Positions 53,551-64,000 are shown, numbered from the stretch's first letter. The stretch is 64,000 bases of DNA from Sphaerulina vaccinii (GCA_022570795.1 JAKUDP010000011.1:1798001-1862000); one strand, 5' to 3'. Numbers and translations: made by a program. The notes: a model not told the origin generated them from the letters alone.

Positions 53551-55197
53551 TTATAGTTTCGTAAACTCGTTCAATCTTGCCAACCAGCATCCAATCGTGG
53601 CCCCAGTAATCTTTCCACTTTCGCCACGCTTGAACACCACAGTCCAGTCACCAGGTGCAGGTGCATCCATGCCTCGTGGATTGGAAAGCATCCAGACATC
53701 TTCTCCGACATAACGCATGAGATGTGCTGGTCCATTGCCCAGAAAGCCATCGAAAGATCCATATAGCAGGTTGCCGGCACCTGTGCAGTGGAATGTGCTG
53801 TCAGTTTCGTCGCAGCGGTAATCTCCAATATAGTCATTCGCGACAACCTGTGCAGCCGTGGCCTTCGTGATGCGCTTAGCTACCAGCTTTCGATTATTTC
53901 GCAAGCGATTGACGTGTAATGTATCGCCATCAATCGATGCGATAATGCTCTTCGACTCAGCAGTGACGGAACTCTTAAGGTTGACTTTCTCTGGAGCCAT
54001 GTGGTAGTGAATACTCAATTGACCCGAACCATCTTGATCTGCACTCTCAACATGACACAACAGCTGCGTTTCGCCATCCAGAAAGTCTCCTTGCCACTCA
54101 GGCGCTGGAGTGAACAGAGCTCTTTCAGGCTCTTGCCAGTTCAACAAGCGCTTGATTATGGCATCTGCAGGGCCTGCAGAATCTGCTTCGTGGTTGAACA
54201 ACACCACAACAGATAAGTGCTCTTCTGGTACGTGTACGCGGAACAGACGAAATCCTCGCAATGCGCCTCCGTGACTTAGATGTACTTTGCCAGCGATCTC
54301 GCTGTAAGAGAGTCCGAAGCCGTAGTGAGCTGCTGTGCCGTCTCTGTAGGTCTGAGGCTTCGCTATCGTGTTATAGAGACTCCCTTCTTCGGCATATGTG
54401 CGTTCGAGCCACTTCTCGTAGGCAATCATGTCGTCTAGAGAGGCGACTATTCCGGCATCACCGGCCCATTCTATACGATCGACAGCTGGTGTGTAGCCGT
54501 GCTTCTCATCGCCTTCGTAGCCTACTACGGGTAGTGGATGGCCGTATGTATTTGGGCATAGAGCGGCAGTTTTCATGCCAGCGGGCTTGAAGACTCGCTC
54601 GTCCAAGAGTTGTCCTAGAGATTGTCCAGAAACGGTTTCGATGAGTTGGCCAAGGATGTGGAAATTCACATTTGAGTATGACCATTCTGTGCCGGGCTTG
54701 AAGTGGAAGGTTTTGGTTCGTGCTATGGTTCGTGGAGCGTCTAGGGCGATGCTGAATTGGCCTTCTGGTTGAGCTCCCCAGATGGTAGTCATGGCCCAGT
54801 AGTCTCGAATGCCAGATTGCATGTTATACAGATCTGCTAGCGTGAGACCTTCAGCAACAAGATGAGGGAGAACAGTCTGAAGTCCCACCGAGACCTGATC
54901 CCAGACAGTGCCCTTGGAATTTGCCATAAGTGGCGTTGGCTCTCTTTCCAGAGAAGCGAGTACTAGGCAGACCATATGCTTCGAGATCGAACAAATTGGC
55001 ATGTGCATTTGAGGCGTGAGAGGTATGCGTCTATCGAGATCTGCGAAGCCATATGTGTGACAAAGTAACGTCTCGCCATCTTTGATGACGGCCAAGGCAC
55101 CACCAGGCCCTCGCATCAAGTCTTGAACGTGTTCTAGAAGACGAGCCGCGCTATTGTGAGGACCAGGAGCCATATCACGAGATGGCAGAGAAGTCAT
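53551..55197 (-). CDS. D-aminopeptidase-like serine hydrolase (S12, beta-lactamase fold)
   Basis: 548 residues, intronless. The class C beta-lactamase/DD-peptidase fold is complete: the SxxK nucleophile motif in PICSISKHMVCLV (near residue 72), the YxN motif in EWSYSNVNFHILGQ, and the third motif HGG in VHLSHGGALRGFRL. The C-terminal ~200 residues form two beta-rich domains with GTxQLLCHVE and YIGDYRCDETDSTFHC, as in bacterial D-aminopeptidase DAP. Such enzymes cleave D-amino acids from peptide N-termini. There is no signal peptide, so it is probably cytosolic. A second in-frame ATG eight codons in (MAPGPHN) could be used. The domain order and lack of introns hint at bacterial origin, which only phylogeny can test. 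Confidence 0.85.
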   Translation of the reverse strand: MTSLPSRDMAPGPHNSAARLLEHVQDLMRGPGGALAVIKDGETLLCHTYGFADLDRRIPLTPQMHMPICSISKHMVCLVLASLEREPTPLMANSKGTVWDQVSVGLQTVLPHLVAEGLTLADLYNMQSGIRDYWAMTTIWGAQPEGQFSIALDAPRTIARTKTFHFKPGTEWSYSNVNFHILGQLIETVSGQSLGQLLDERVFKPAGMKTAALCPNTYGHPLPVVGYEGDEKHGYTPAVDRIEWAGDAGIVASLDDMIAYEKWLERTYAEEGSLYNTIAKPQTYRDGTAAHYGFGLSYSEIAGKVHLSHGGALRGFRLFRVHVPEEHLSVVVLFNHEADSAGPADAIIKRLLNWQEPERALFTPAPEWQGDFLDGETQLLCHVESADQDGSGQLSIHYHMAPEKVNLKSSVTAESKSIIASIDGDTLHVNRLRNNRKLVAKRITKATAAQVVANDYIGDYRCDETDSTFHCTGAGNLLYGSFDGFLGNGPAHLMRYVGEDVWMLSNPRGMDAPAPGDWTVVFKRGESGKITGATIGCWLARLNEFTKL

Positions 55198-55734
55198 CGT
55201 ATCGCAAGGCAGAGGCGTGCTTTAGACTTGTGTTCTTTGGTCGTTTTCTGCCGTCTACGCTTCTGCAAAGGTAGGGCTCTGGGGAACTGCGGACACTAGG
55301 ACATTGAGGCAATTGCTGAGTCTGTTTGTAAGTGCTGTTGGTCAGTAGCTACGCGAAAAGTGGCATGCAAGCTGCCCGCCGGCCAAGACTTGCCGGCCAG
55401 CATGGTCATCCTGCTGACTGATTACTGGGACCTGAGAACTTTATAGAGCTTCGTAGATGCTGTCGTCGACGGATGGTGAAGACATGTAGGCCATGAGGTG
55501 GTGGTTGATGTCAAGAAGAGGCAGAGAAAGAGAAGTATCTAGACAGGGATTCACTCACAAGGTGATGTCCGTGCTTTTGACGTCGATCTTGTGACAGTGT
55601 CCATCGGACCTGCTCTCTTGCCACAGGCAGCAGTACCACTCACATGGCGCCTTGACGTGGCAACATGAAGATATAAGGACACATGCCACCACGGATCGCC
55701 CAAGACCTTCGAACAAATGCTATAGGACTTCTTC
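55198..55734. other. gene-free divergent intergenic stretch
   Basis: This lies between the D-aminopeptidase-like gene (-) and the membrane protein gene (+). A GC-rich inverted run (GCCCGCCGGCCAAGAC with TTGCCGGCCAGC) is seen near 55374-55400; otherwise nothing. Confidence 0.5.
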
Positions 55735-56346
55735 ATGCCATCCGCCAACCACACAGCCGCTTGTCCACCATCGAAATCCATGATGGCAGCTGCACGCCTA
55801 CGCAGAACCTTCAAATACCCGACCGACGACGATGAGAACGAACCCGAAGACCTCGATGAAGAGCATCAAGAGAAGTTGATCGCAGACTTGGAAGCAGAAG
55901 ACACTGCAAAGAATGAGCTATACCGCAAGGCTTTTCTGAGCATACCACTTCTTGGTGCGCTAGTCTTCTTGTACACTTTCGTCACAGCTTCTACGGCACG
56001 ATCGCGACTAGTCGCTATTCTGGGAGTGTCGAGTCTGGCATGTACGGCGTACGTTCTGCAGTTCCAGCCGATTGAGAGACCTGATCGGAAGGGCAAGAGA
56101 GCTGTGTATCAGGTTGAGGCTGAGAAGGGACCTGTGGAGAAGTACTTGGTGTATCTGAATGCTGGGCTAGCAGTTCTTCTGGAGCTGGCTGCTCTGCTAA
56201 GCTGGAAGCAAGGAAGAATTGAAGATGCGTGGAGAGAGAGCCTACCGGCTATCATTATGGCATTGACTCTGTTTGTTAGACAACAGCTTGCACCTCTTGA
56301 TCTGGAGGAATTGCAGAAGGCGAGATATGATTTGAAGGGTGCTTGA
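55735..56346 (+). CDS. small membrane protein, conserved hypothetical
   Basis: 203 residues, single exon. ATG 55735 starts MPSANHT; ATG 55780/55783 (MMAAARLRRTFKYP) is an equally good start and gives a more compact N-terminus. An acidic segment (DDDENEPEDLDEEHQEKLIA) precedes KNELYRKAFLSIP and then four hydrophobic segments: LLGALVFLYTFVTAS, LVAILGVSSLACTAYVL, LVYLNAGLAVLLELAALLS and ESLPAIIMALTLFVR. The C-terminus, LDLEELQKARYDLKGA, faces the same side as the N-terminus. No family name is known to me, but the layout looks like a conserved fungal endomembrane protein. Confidence 0.8.
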   Translation: MPSANHTAACPPSKSMMAAARLRRTFKYPTDDDENEPEDLDEEHQEKLIADLEAEDTAKNELYRKAFLSIPLLGALVFLYTFVTASTARSRLVAILGVSSLACTAYVLQFQPIERPDRKGKRAVYQVEAEKGPVEKYLVYLNAGLAVLLELAALLSWKQGRIEDAWRESLPAIIMALTLFVRQQLAPLDLEELQKARYDLKGA

Positions 56347-57051
56347 GCTACGGGCTCTGGATTGGTCTACATTTCTGTGAGGTCCAGGCTGCAAGCATAG
56401 TCGTACAGGCGATGATGTCTCCACATCGGGTTACTTGATGTGCGCTTCATTGAACCAGCCTACGATCACGGCTCGTCGATTCTTCCTCCTTACTCTTCTT
56501 GGGTACCCACGAAATCACCACCTTTCGACGAGTTGTACATGGCACGATATGACTTAGTGGAGACCTGTGCCACGAACTACGAGATGCGTGAGATCTTGAA
56601 CTAGATCTCGCGAAGACTCAGACGGCAAGCATGGTCGTACAAGCATTCCAGTGACAGAGTCGGGCTTGACGCTGTGCTGTCGATATAGCGTGCAGATGGA
56701 TCTGGCCAATTTCTCTTGTGGGCATAGTACGCCTCGCGAAGTACGCAATAGCATGCGCATAACTCGAGACGTTGGGCACCGATACTTCGGCCTTGATACT
56801 GGATGCGATCGAAATTGCAGTCAAAGTGCAGCCACATCTACCACGATGTTGTGGCGAACGCAACAGCATGAAGGCGCATTGCGGATACATCTTTACTGTG
56901 GGTCTGCCGGACGAGTCTGAGACATTCCCGACTTAGGGTCTAGACTCCTACGAACGGACTATATGAGAGCTTCGATCTCAGATCTACAGAGTAAGTAGAA
57001 GAGACAGCAAACTTCAGTAGCTTTCGATCACCATCTGCCAGAACAGGAAGC
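56347..57051. other. gene-free stretch
   Basis: No gene recognised. Two similar ~28-base segments (CTGCAAGCATAGTCGTACAGGC near 56388 and CGGCAAGCATGGTCGTACAAGC near 56623) form a dispersed direct repeat. The last ~100 bases before 57052 are a likely promoter. Confidence 0.5.
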
Positions 57052-57843
57052 ATGCTGTCTACATATCTCTTTCTGAACGCCCTAGCAGCTCCGCTCATTT
57101 ACGCGGCAACATATTCGAAGACCACAACATTCGCATTCACAGGCACAGGAACGACTTTGCCAACAGGACTTACAGCGTCAAATCAGCTCATTGGAAACGG
57201 GGCTATAAAGCAACAATACGTCCCTCAAAATGCATACATGTTCGGCGGCTACCTCAATCTCCTTGTCAATGCCAGTCATTCTGGTGACACCATAGTCACA
57301 TCCGGACAAGTCAAGACCACATTCACGATGAAATCCGCCAGAGTGGACACTTTTGCCATCTTGTCCCCTGTTCCCGGAGTCTGCAATGGTATGTGCTACA
57401 TGTCATGGCACACGAGACACTGAGTTGTACCTTGACACTGACCATATCCAGGAATGTTTATGTACGCCAATGACAACCAAGAAACGGACATAGAATGGCT
57501 GAGCGACCCAAAGTCAACATCGAACAACGGATCGTCTAAGATATGGTACACGAATCAAGCCGTACAAGCTGGCGATCCAACGTCGTTCCCTGGTGCAGTA
57601 TCTTCTGATGCTACGACTACCGTGCACAACTACAGCCTCACCTGGAACGCTGGCTCTACGGCTTTCTACCTTGACAATGTGCTTCAGTATAAGTATACGA
57701 CCAATGTACCCACTACCACGACTGGGCAGTGGTTCTGGAACAACTGGAGCAATGGCAATCCTGGTTGGAGCGCAGGACCTCCTACAACGAACTCATTGTT
57801 CAGGATCAAGAATGTCACTATGATGTACAATCCAGGCTCATGA
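57052..57843 (+). CDS. secreted GH16-like glycoside hydrolase
   Basis: Exon 1 (57052-57388), a 63-nt intron (GTATGT donor, ATCCAG acceptor) and exon 2 (57452-57843) give 242 residues. A signal peptide (MLSTYLFLNALAAPLIYAAT) is present. The catalytic signature of GH16 (E-x-D-x-x-E or the tighter E-x-D-x-E) is seen as NQETDIEWLSD just after the splice. Upstream is SGQVKTTFTMKSARVDTFAI, and downstream VHNYSLTWNAGSTAFYLDNV with QWFWNNWSNGNPGWSAGPP, both typical beta-jellyroll strands. Expected to act outside the cell on beta-glucan or related polysaccharide; the exact substrate is not clear. Several NxS/T sites suggest glycosylation. No carbohydrate-binding module or GPI signal. Confidence 0.82.
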
Positions 57844-58062
57844 TTGTGTGTCGGCGCATATGTCAAGCAGTGGCATATCCTGTATCTCTGGTGCACATCA
57901 CCTCTCGACTCCGCTATCGGAAAGCCGTTGGCCGAGGAGTTGGCCGCGGTCTCCATCACTTCACATCACTTTATAGATTGCGACAGACCATTTGAAAGCC
58001 TTCCAGATCTCTCACACGCGCATTCATATAGTGCAAGCTAAAAGACCATACCCGACTTCAAC

Positions 58063-59176
58063 ATGCTCCATATACACTGCAGCGGATCGCCTCATAATGT
58101 TTGTCCAGCAGTAACCACCGATCTACTTCATAGAAGTCCAGCTACTTACTAGTGACTTACAGATCGGCTTCACACATGGTCAACAAGCAAGAGCTGCCAT
58201 CAATCGCAGCATAGCCTTCTATACCTGGCAATTCCAGGACTCAGCCAAACTATCATGGCCTCAAGTCCGCGAGCTAGCAATGGAATTTTTATCAATCATC
58301 GAACAAAAGTGGCCAGCCTATCTCGAAGAAATGCGAGGTATCGCCGACGGCGCAGAACTTCCTCTTTCTGATATCATAGCTATCAACGTGAGGACGGAGA
58401 TCACCTTCGGACTCTTCTCAGATGGTTGTACAGCTTTATCCTGGAAAGTGAAAGAAAGTGGTAGTTGGTTAGCGCAGAACTGGGACTGGAATCCAAGACA
58501 GCAGGAGAATCTTGTGCAACTTACCATCGTGCAAGAAGGCAAACCTACCATCAAAATGATGACGGAGGCGGGCCTGATCGGAAAAATTGGGCTCAATTCT
58601 GCTGGTGTGGGAGTTTGTTTGAATGCTATCAAAGCCAAAGGATGTGACAAGTCGAAGATACCAGTGCATCTAGGCTTGAGAGCTGTTCTTGAGAGCACGT
58701 CGAGAGAAGAAGCCGTATGGACATTGGAGCGATTCGGAGTCGCGAGTGCTTGTCATATGCTCATTGCTGATCGTACAGGAGGTGTGGGATTGGAATGGAG
58801 TTCGACAGAGTGTCAGAAAGTGGAAACGAATGGCAGTGGGCAGATGTTTCACAGTAATCATTATTTGCTACGGCAAAATGGTGTTGAAGATACGAATTGG
58901 TTAGCTGATAGTGCTTTTCGAGTAAAGAGGATTGAAGAGCTTGCTAGAAACGTGAAGGGAGAGCCTGAGTTTGATTCACTGTATGGAGTCTTCAAGGATA
59001 CGGAAAATTGGCCTGGAGCGATTTGTCGTACCGCGAAGGGAAAAAGTACGAGTCAGACGCTTTTCAACGTCATCATGGATCTGGAAGGGAAGAAAGCTAG
59101 AGTGACGATTGGGAGGCCTACTGAGCCTGATGAGCAGTTCGAATTGAGCTTTACAGAAGGTAGTGCTCGTTTGTAG
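58063..59176 (+). CDS. C45-family acyltransferase (isopenicillin N acyltransferase-like)
   Basis: Exon 1 (58063-58098, only 12 codons), a 64-nt intron (GTTTGT donor, TTACAG acceptor) and exon 2 (58163-59176) give 349 residues. The family N-terminus MLHIHCSGSPHN-IGFTHGQQ is restored only by the splice. The autoproteolytic site is present in LFSDGCTALSW: the proenzyme is cut before the Cys, which becomes the N-terminal nucleophile of the beta subunit. SWLAQNWDWNPRQ and HSNHYL (substrate-pocket strand) are also typical. Relatives include penicillin acyltransferase (penDE/IAT) and many fungal members of unknown amide chemistry. No NRPS lies beside it, and the C-terminus has no ARL/SKL-type extension beyond ...GSARL; that ARL does fit a weak PTS1. 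Confidence 0.88.
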
Positions 59177-59201
59177 TAGATCATACGGGTAACAGTCTAT
59201 G

Positions 59202-60767
59202 CTATACTGCTGCCGGAGGCGTGGTCGAACCATCGTTGTGGTCCAGAGGACATCCCGCGTTGGAAGCAAATGACGCTAACTCATCAGTGATCTGAGTCAA
59301 GACGCTGATAGGCAGATTGATGGCCTGTCCGAACGTCGCGGGGAATCCTGAAGCGATGACTTGGAAGAGGAGACAGGTTATGACAGAAGGCGCAGTTGCC
59401 ACGAGCGTGCCATCTGCGATCGCAGAGCCCGAGTTCAGAGTTCAGACCGTTGAAGTTGCCTTTGCCAATGTTGCCGCCAACTTGAACAGGCTGGGAGAAT
59501 GTCAGTGACTTCTACGACTTTATCAGGGGATTTGTTGCACTTACGTTGGCAAGATACATGGCCAAGATCTCCCGAACGACATCTCCGCCTCCATAAGGTT
59601 CGATTCGTGGTCTCCAGCCTGCTGGCGCTCGCTCTCCGTCGTTTTGGATGTAGTTCCCGTTGCTGTCTTTGCTGATCGAGAAGAACGACATCATGGTGGC
59701 TTCATCTGGTCTGCCTCCTTCTGCTGGGAAGAGCTCGCACAGGAAAATCGCAGCTCCATAAAGCAGAAGCGACCCTGGTCCAAAGAAGAAGTTGCCGTTG
59801 TCAGCTGCACTCTGCTGCCAACGCTGCTCACGGTAGAGAGACAGCTCTTCGCGACCGCAGTTGCCTTGGCATGTCTCCATCATCATTGTGAAGAGCTGGT
59901 CAAAGGAGTCAGAATACCCCAAAGGGAATGATTGTAGTGGGTATTGCTCACAGTTGTGTTCAGCTTATAGTTGTTGCCATCCGCCAAGAAGAAGTCATTG
60001 CGGGTAAGCGAGGAGTCGGCCTCGAACTCGTTGTGCCCATTCAAGCCAGGCTGGCTAGCAAGGATGCTGAGAGGGGACTTGGTGCGAGAGGTGGCATCAC
60101 AGCCGAGAGACACTTTTCTGCTAAAGAGGTCTCCGTCCTGCAAGACATCATATTGGTCAGCTACTATGCACACGTGCTGGCCGTCGAAGATAGCTACTTA
60201 CCAAACCAACACCTGCGATTGCAAGGATGTTCGCCAGGCTGAATCCAACATTGAACATGTTCTGCTGCGCATCGACGAGCTCGTTGTCTGCAAACAGACG
60301 ATATCAGCACGCATCTTCAGTAGGGCCACGATGAGCGTGTGGATACTCACAAGTGACTATCCCATCTCTTGCCAGAAACCCATGATTAGCCATCTAACCA
60401 CATTAGCCGATGTTCTCGTAAGACGGCATGTTTGAAGCGTACTCAATCCTGGACATGGTCCACGGATATCGATTCCCGCTCTCGGTGCACGAGTTTCGTG
60501 CACAGTGTCTCCTGGAGCTGGCACAAGATAGCCTCCTCGTGCGTTTCCTTCCTTGCCATTTCGAGCTGCATTGTACGGGAACTCGTCTGTCACGAGTGGT
60601 GCGGGCACGTGATTGGGGTTGAAAGGACAGTTTGGGTCGTCTCTAGGCCAGTGTGCGCTTCTGCTGAGTAGAGAGGACTCCACGCCTGGAGCACTGGCTA
60701 CCCAAGGGTATGCAACCACTCCCTGGGAGACGAGGAGGGGAAGGATAGCGAGGGCCTTCAGAGACAT
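59202..60767 (-). pseudogene. heme-thiolate peroxygenase/chloroperoxidase-like gene, broken
   Basis: A secreted Peroxidase_2 (UPO/CPO) family gene. It starts with a signal peptide (MSLKALAILPLLVSQGVVAY) and has EFPYNAARNG, the proximal heme ligand motif GPCPGL, ANHGFLARDGIV, NELVDAQQNMFNVGFSLANI, the acid-base region with EADSSLTRNDFF, and CELFPAEGGRPDEATM. Introns 2-5 splice in frame, with GTGAGT/GTAAGT/GTGAGC/GTAAGT donors. Two places do not. After GPCPGL the only plausible donor (GTACGC) and acceptor (TTAG) leave the frame off by one. And a perfect 7-bp tandem duplication (AGTTCAG, about 59431-59445) shifts the last exon out of frame; the intended C-terminal frame continues to 59202. Together these indicate loss of function in this strain. 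The gene is convergent with the C45 gene, 25 bases away. Confidence 0.7.
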
Positions 60768-61520
60768 CGGGGAAGTCTGTTGATCTGTAGAGTTGAGGGC
60801 GAATAATGTCTTTATGTGGTACCTGGTGATAAGATCTTATAGGAGACCTGCCAATGAATGGTCAGCTTTGCGCCAACTGTACTTTTGTTCACCTAGGCAG
60901 ACAAGTAGACCAGTCAGCTCTACAATGACATTCGAGGCGCCTCGGTCTGTTTCTCGAAGACATCTTTTCTCCCCAGACTGAGCAAAGATCTGCAGAATGC
61001 ATGATAGATGTCCTTGCCAATACGCGTAGCTAGTTGCCAAGGTCATGCAAGCTAGGTGATGAGTGATGGCTACCACGTGGGCTTGTCGCAATGCGGATGG
61101 TCATGCTTCTCTGCTGCCTATAGCTCCACTGGCCAAAGGCTAGAAAGCAAGATGTAAGTGCCCAGCTCATTCTTTCTGTTCAGCTCTGTGATATTTGCTG
61201 ATGCCTCAGGGTCGGCAGAAAGCCAGTCAAATGTTTTGAGCACATCGTCGAGATCACGCTGCCATCTGCTTCACATTGGCTACTGTTTCTCTCGCGCGCC
61301 CGCGCATACTAGATGAACCAGTCTGACTTGGACATCGAAGGTATGTTCGATCGCACATGCCAAGCTCAAGCATGCTTGGCAGTCCTAGGCTCTTAGTCGA
61401 AGCCAACATCCTCGGTCTCTTCGTCTTTCCTGTAGCAGGCAGTCTTATCCCGTGAAACAAGGTGCGTCCGTTCCCATGTCTTGGAAAGCCTGAGTGTCCC
61501 ATCAGTCATATTCAGACTTT
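60768..61520. other. gene-free stretch
   Basis: Promoter side of the peroxygenase pseudogene and 3' flank of the HET gene. Short overlapping frames only, nothing recognised. Confidence 0.5.
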
Positions 61521-63643
61521 TCACACAATCCTTAGTGTGCGAGTTTCTGCATTGTCAAACCATTGCTCCCAATTCTCCCAACGCCCTAGTGATCTCCACC
61601 CTTCCCACAGCTCAGCATTCATCGAGCCGATATATGGTGGCGACGATACAAAGTCTTCAGGACCATCCATGCTCCCGCTAGCACCCATGCCCACCCTCTC
61701 ATATTCGTTCTCATTCTTGCGTGTCTTGGAGAGAAGCAATACGCATGCGTGACTTCTGGAAGCGCCTTGGACCGAATACAGAAGGAGGCACAATACTGTG
61801 CCTGTGACTCGACCATCTCGTCCACATCCTTCGTCAAATACTCGCCGAACACCGTATCGCCATAAGCGTTCGCCTTTCCGGCGTCTCGAAACAGTCAAGC
61901 GACAATCAGGGACAATGAAGTTAGGTTTCAAGCCTTTCCTCATCACACATCCACACCCATATATGTCGCTCTCCCACTCGGCTTCAACTGTCTGCCCTGA
62001 AAGCTCGATATAACTCCCTGGCAACAGCTCGCCGAACTCGTTGTCTGTAGACGGACTGCAGCCATTATGCAGCAGCGTCACACGGCTATCCATCTGCAAT
62101 GCCGGTCCACTGTAGGGAAAGTTTGAGTCGTACTCGTGGTACTTCGTCCAACGGATCATGCCTTGAACTGACGCCCAAGACCAGGATGGAACTCCACTCC
62201 TCAGCGCAGGCTGAAGGGTTCCTTGCGATTTCTTGTGCTGGTTCTGTCGGTACCATCCCAGACAGCGAGGAAAGTCACTCAACCACAGTCCAGCCAAGTA
62301 AGTTGTATTCATTCCTGCTCGAAATTGTGATGCAACTCCAGCGAGAGCAGGTAATCGATCTGTAGGGTATGTAAGATTGCGCCGAGAGTATTTGTAAACT
62401 ATCTCCATCCAGCTCTCGCTGTCGAAAGTCAGCTTATGCAGACTTTGACCTTTGACACCTGCGGCAGGAAGACCTTCGTGTTCGGACAATAAGCCATGTT
62501 CACAGAAAATCCCGCAATTACAGATCCAGACGACTTCGCTATTGTTGAATTCGATGAGCCGTGGTGCAAGGAGTTGTTCCTGAAGAGTCCAGCACCGTTT
62601 GTCTAAGGGTCCTTTGCGGAATGTCGCACTGTGAGAGATGCTTTTAGTGCGTCTGATGCGCAATTTCAGTGCACCATGGGTCTCGTCATTGAAGCCGAGT
62701 GAAAATGTCTGCGCCTCTAATCGCTCGTTGGCACTTTGGGCTCCTGGTCCGAGAAATGGCGCATGGCTGTCCTGAGATGTGATAGCCGCCACTGTGAATG
62801 ACGCGTTCTGGTATACCTTATCCATATTTCTCGATTGCCGGGCCCATTCGTGGGTATCGTCTTGGACAATGCACAGAGAATCAATCCACAGGTATAGAAT
62901 GCCGAGTTCTTCGGCAACTCGGAGAAAGTCTTGGAATAGGACAGGCAGCTCCTGCCAGAAGATACGGTGCTGCAGCCGGCTCAAATTTCTAGCCGTCAAT
63001 TTGAGAGGAGCACCACTTCCCCAACAGTAACTCAGAGCGATGTATTTTGACCTCGGAGGCTCATTCTGCGTGTCCACCAGTCTCAGGCCATAGTCCCGAC
63101 CCTCGTTTTCATAGGTCCAAATCAATAATCGCTCTGGAAACCACGCCGATTCCAATTCGCTGTTGCAAAGTTCATGACTCTCAAGACAGGATGCGTAGCA
63201 CTCTCGCAAGAAAGACCACATTGGTGCATCCCCAGCTATCAGACTAAGATCTCGGAACGACTCGCGATCACCAATCTTGATGGTGGCATCTAGGTAGCAT
63301 TATTAGCCGTGCTAAACGGGCAGCATGTGAAGGTTATACCATCGTTCAAGCATATCTGAAACTCGCTTTCGCAATGGCCCATGTCATCTTTCTGTTGAAA
63401 GATCTGGACCCAGCCATGCTGGTCCGCAGCTATGGAGATCTCGCTGCTTGGCTGCGAATTGAGTTTGTCGAAGACATCGTAAGGTTCTGTCCACTCTAAC
63501 GCTTGGACTATTATACGGCAGTAAACGCACTCTGAGCTGTATAGGTCTGTTACCCACTGTTTTGCGGGCGTATAGTGATCACCTGGCTTGACCTCAGGGC
63601 TCAGGTTGTGACATATGGTACATCTGGCTTCCGTGGTCATCAT
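61521..63643 (-). CDS. HET-domain protein (heterokaryon incompatibility type)
   Basis: Exon 1 (63643-63340), a 50-nt intron (GTATAA donor, GGCTAAT branch, CTACCTAG acceptor) and exon 2 (63289-61521) give 690 residues. The N-terminus (MMTTEARCTICHNLSPE, with SSECVYCRII near residue 40) has the C-x-x-C pairs common ahead of HET domains. The HET blocks are intact: KYIALSYCWGSGAPLKL, LYLWIDSLCIVQDDTHEWAR with YQNASFTVAA, and KRCWTLQEQLLAPRLIEF. Downstream are TDRLPALAGVASQF, LWLSDFPRCLGWY and VPSWSWASVQG, as in the large class of fungal HET proteins. Expected role: non-self recognition and cell death. It is one of three HET loci in the window, the others being one pseudogene and one intact gene at 15-20 kb. 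Confidence 0.9.
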
Positions 63644-64000
63644 AATGCGCTGGATTCAGTTCTCACTGCGTTGGAGACACATATGTTTACGTGACTGGAC
63701 TGGTTGCAGCCGCTCAGCGTGTCAGCTCTGAAGTTGCGAAGGCCGTAGATTGGATGTGGTGAGGTCGGATATATCCATTGGTTCTTACACGCAGAGGCAT
63801 GGCCGATTGATACGAGAAAACGCGTCGGGTGATGTTCAGGATGTGTTTGTGATGGTAGTCAGGCTGCTTCAATTCTGGGATATCGCGCTTATGTCTTGGC
63901 AAGCCATAAGCCACAAGATGGCGCCACTTACGCCACTCCAGTCCGCGGACGAAAACACTTCTCAATTGCAATTTCTCCTTCGTTCTCTTCTCCTTCATCT
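63644..64000. other. window end; no firm gene
   Basis: Promoter side of the HET gene. A 94-codon minus-strand frame (63998-63714, MKEKRTKEKLQ) begins at the very edge and is Arg/His-rich without a domain. It could be part of a gene beyond the window or spurious; I do not call it. Confidence 0.4.

Noticed and set aside
59180..60767. An intact peroxygenase with an extra tiny exon
   Set aside because: No GT-AG pair near 60370-60440 joins GPCPGL to ANHGFL in frame, and the 7-bp duplication at the 3' end independently breaks the frame.
63714..63998. Minus-strand gene at the window edge
   Set aside because: Arg/His-rich frame without a domain; it begins two bases from the edge and cannot be judged.

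Overview
The window looks like nuclear DNA of a filamentous ascomycete, most likely a dothideomycete of the Mycosphaerellales/Capnodiales type. The reasons are protein-coding genes on both strands separated by 0.2-2 kb, many short spliceosomal introns (47-60 nt, GTAAGT/GTATGT donors, CTAAC or CTGAC branch points), and families typical of these fungi: HET incompatibility domains, DUF6594, 2EXR, SET post-translational modifiers, fungal UbiA, heme-thiolate peroxygenase and C45/isopenicillin N acyltransferase-like proteins. Taxonomy is inferred from gene content only. Exon joins were worked out by hand from splice signals and reading frame, so most edges should be good to a base or two but are not confirmed by transcripts.

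Left third (1-22 kb): the end of an unknown gene; a spliced SET-domain gene; a secreted protein built from about four Ala/Asp/Val-rich repeats; a large MHYT-domain membrane sensor; a small acidic protein with a PP1-docking-like motif; a UbiA prenyltransferase; a RECQL5-type helicase; a HET-domain pseudogene with three lesions; an aldo-keto reductase; an intact HET gene; and a conserved fungal protein whose reading frame continues past a TAG.

Middle (22-44 kb): a tandem family of four F-box-like genes, of which only the last is intact; a hotdog thioesterase; a small secreted precursor with Kex2-type sites; a carotenoid oxygenase; ALG14; a 2EXR protein; a two-domain GFA (CENP-V/formaldehyde-activating-like) protein with a GC-AG intron; a tiny F-box protein; a GST; a DUF6594 membrane protein; and the divergent pair NOP15 / SMN sharing a 180-bp intergenic region.

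Right third (44-64 kb): a 2.2-kb array of nine diverged ~250-bp units at 44.1-46.3 kb, each carrying splice-like signals, two hairpins with compensating changes, and a constant GCGATTGTTTTGC block. This is the least explained structure in the window. It is followed by a UBA-UBX protein, a VAP (MSP-domain) ER protein, a conserved protein of unknown function, a small cysteine-rich secreted protein, a 222-bp foldback element, a D-aminopeptidase-like serine hydrolase, a small membrane protein, a GH16-like secreted hydrolase, a C45 acyltransferase, a peroxygenase pseudogene broken by a 7-bp duplication, and a third HET gene. No biosynthetic cluster, tRNA, rRNA, CRISPR or complete transposon was recognised. 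The recurring themes are housekeeping genes (RECQL5, ALG14, NOP15, SMN, VAP, UBX) interleaved with fast-evolving self-recognition, F-box and secreted-protein genes, several of them decaying.
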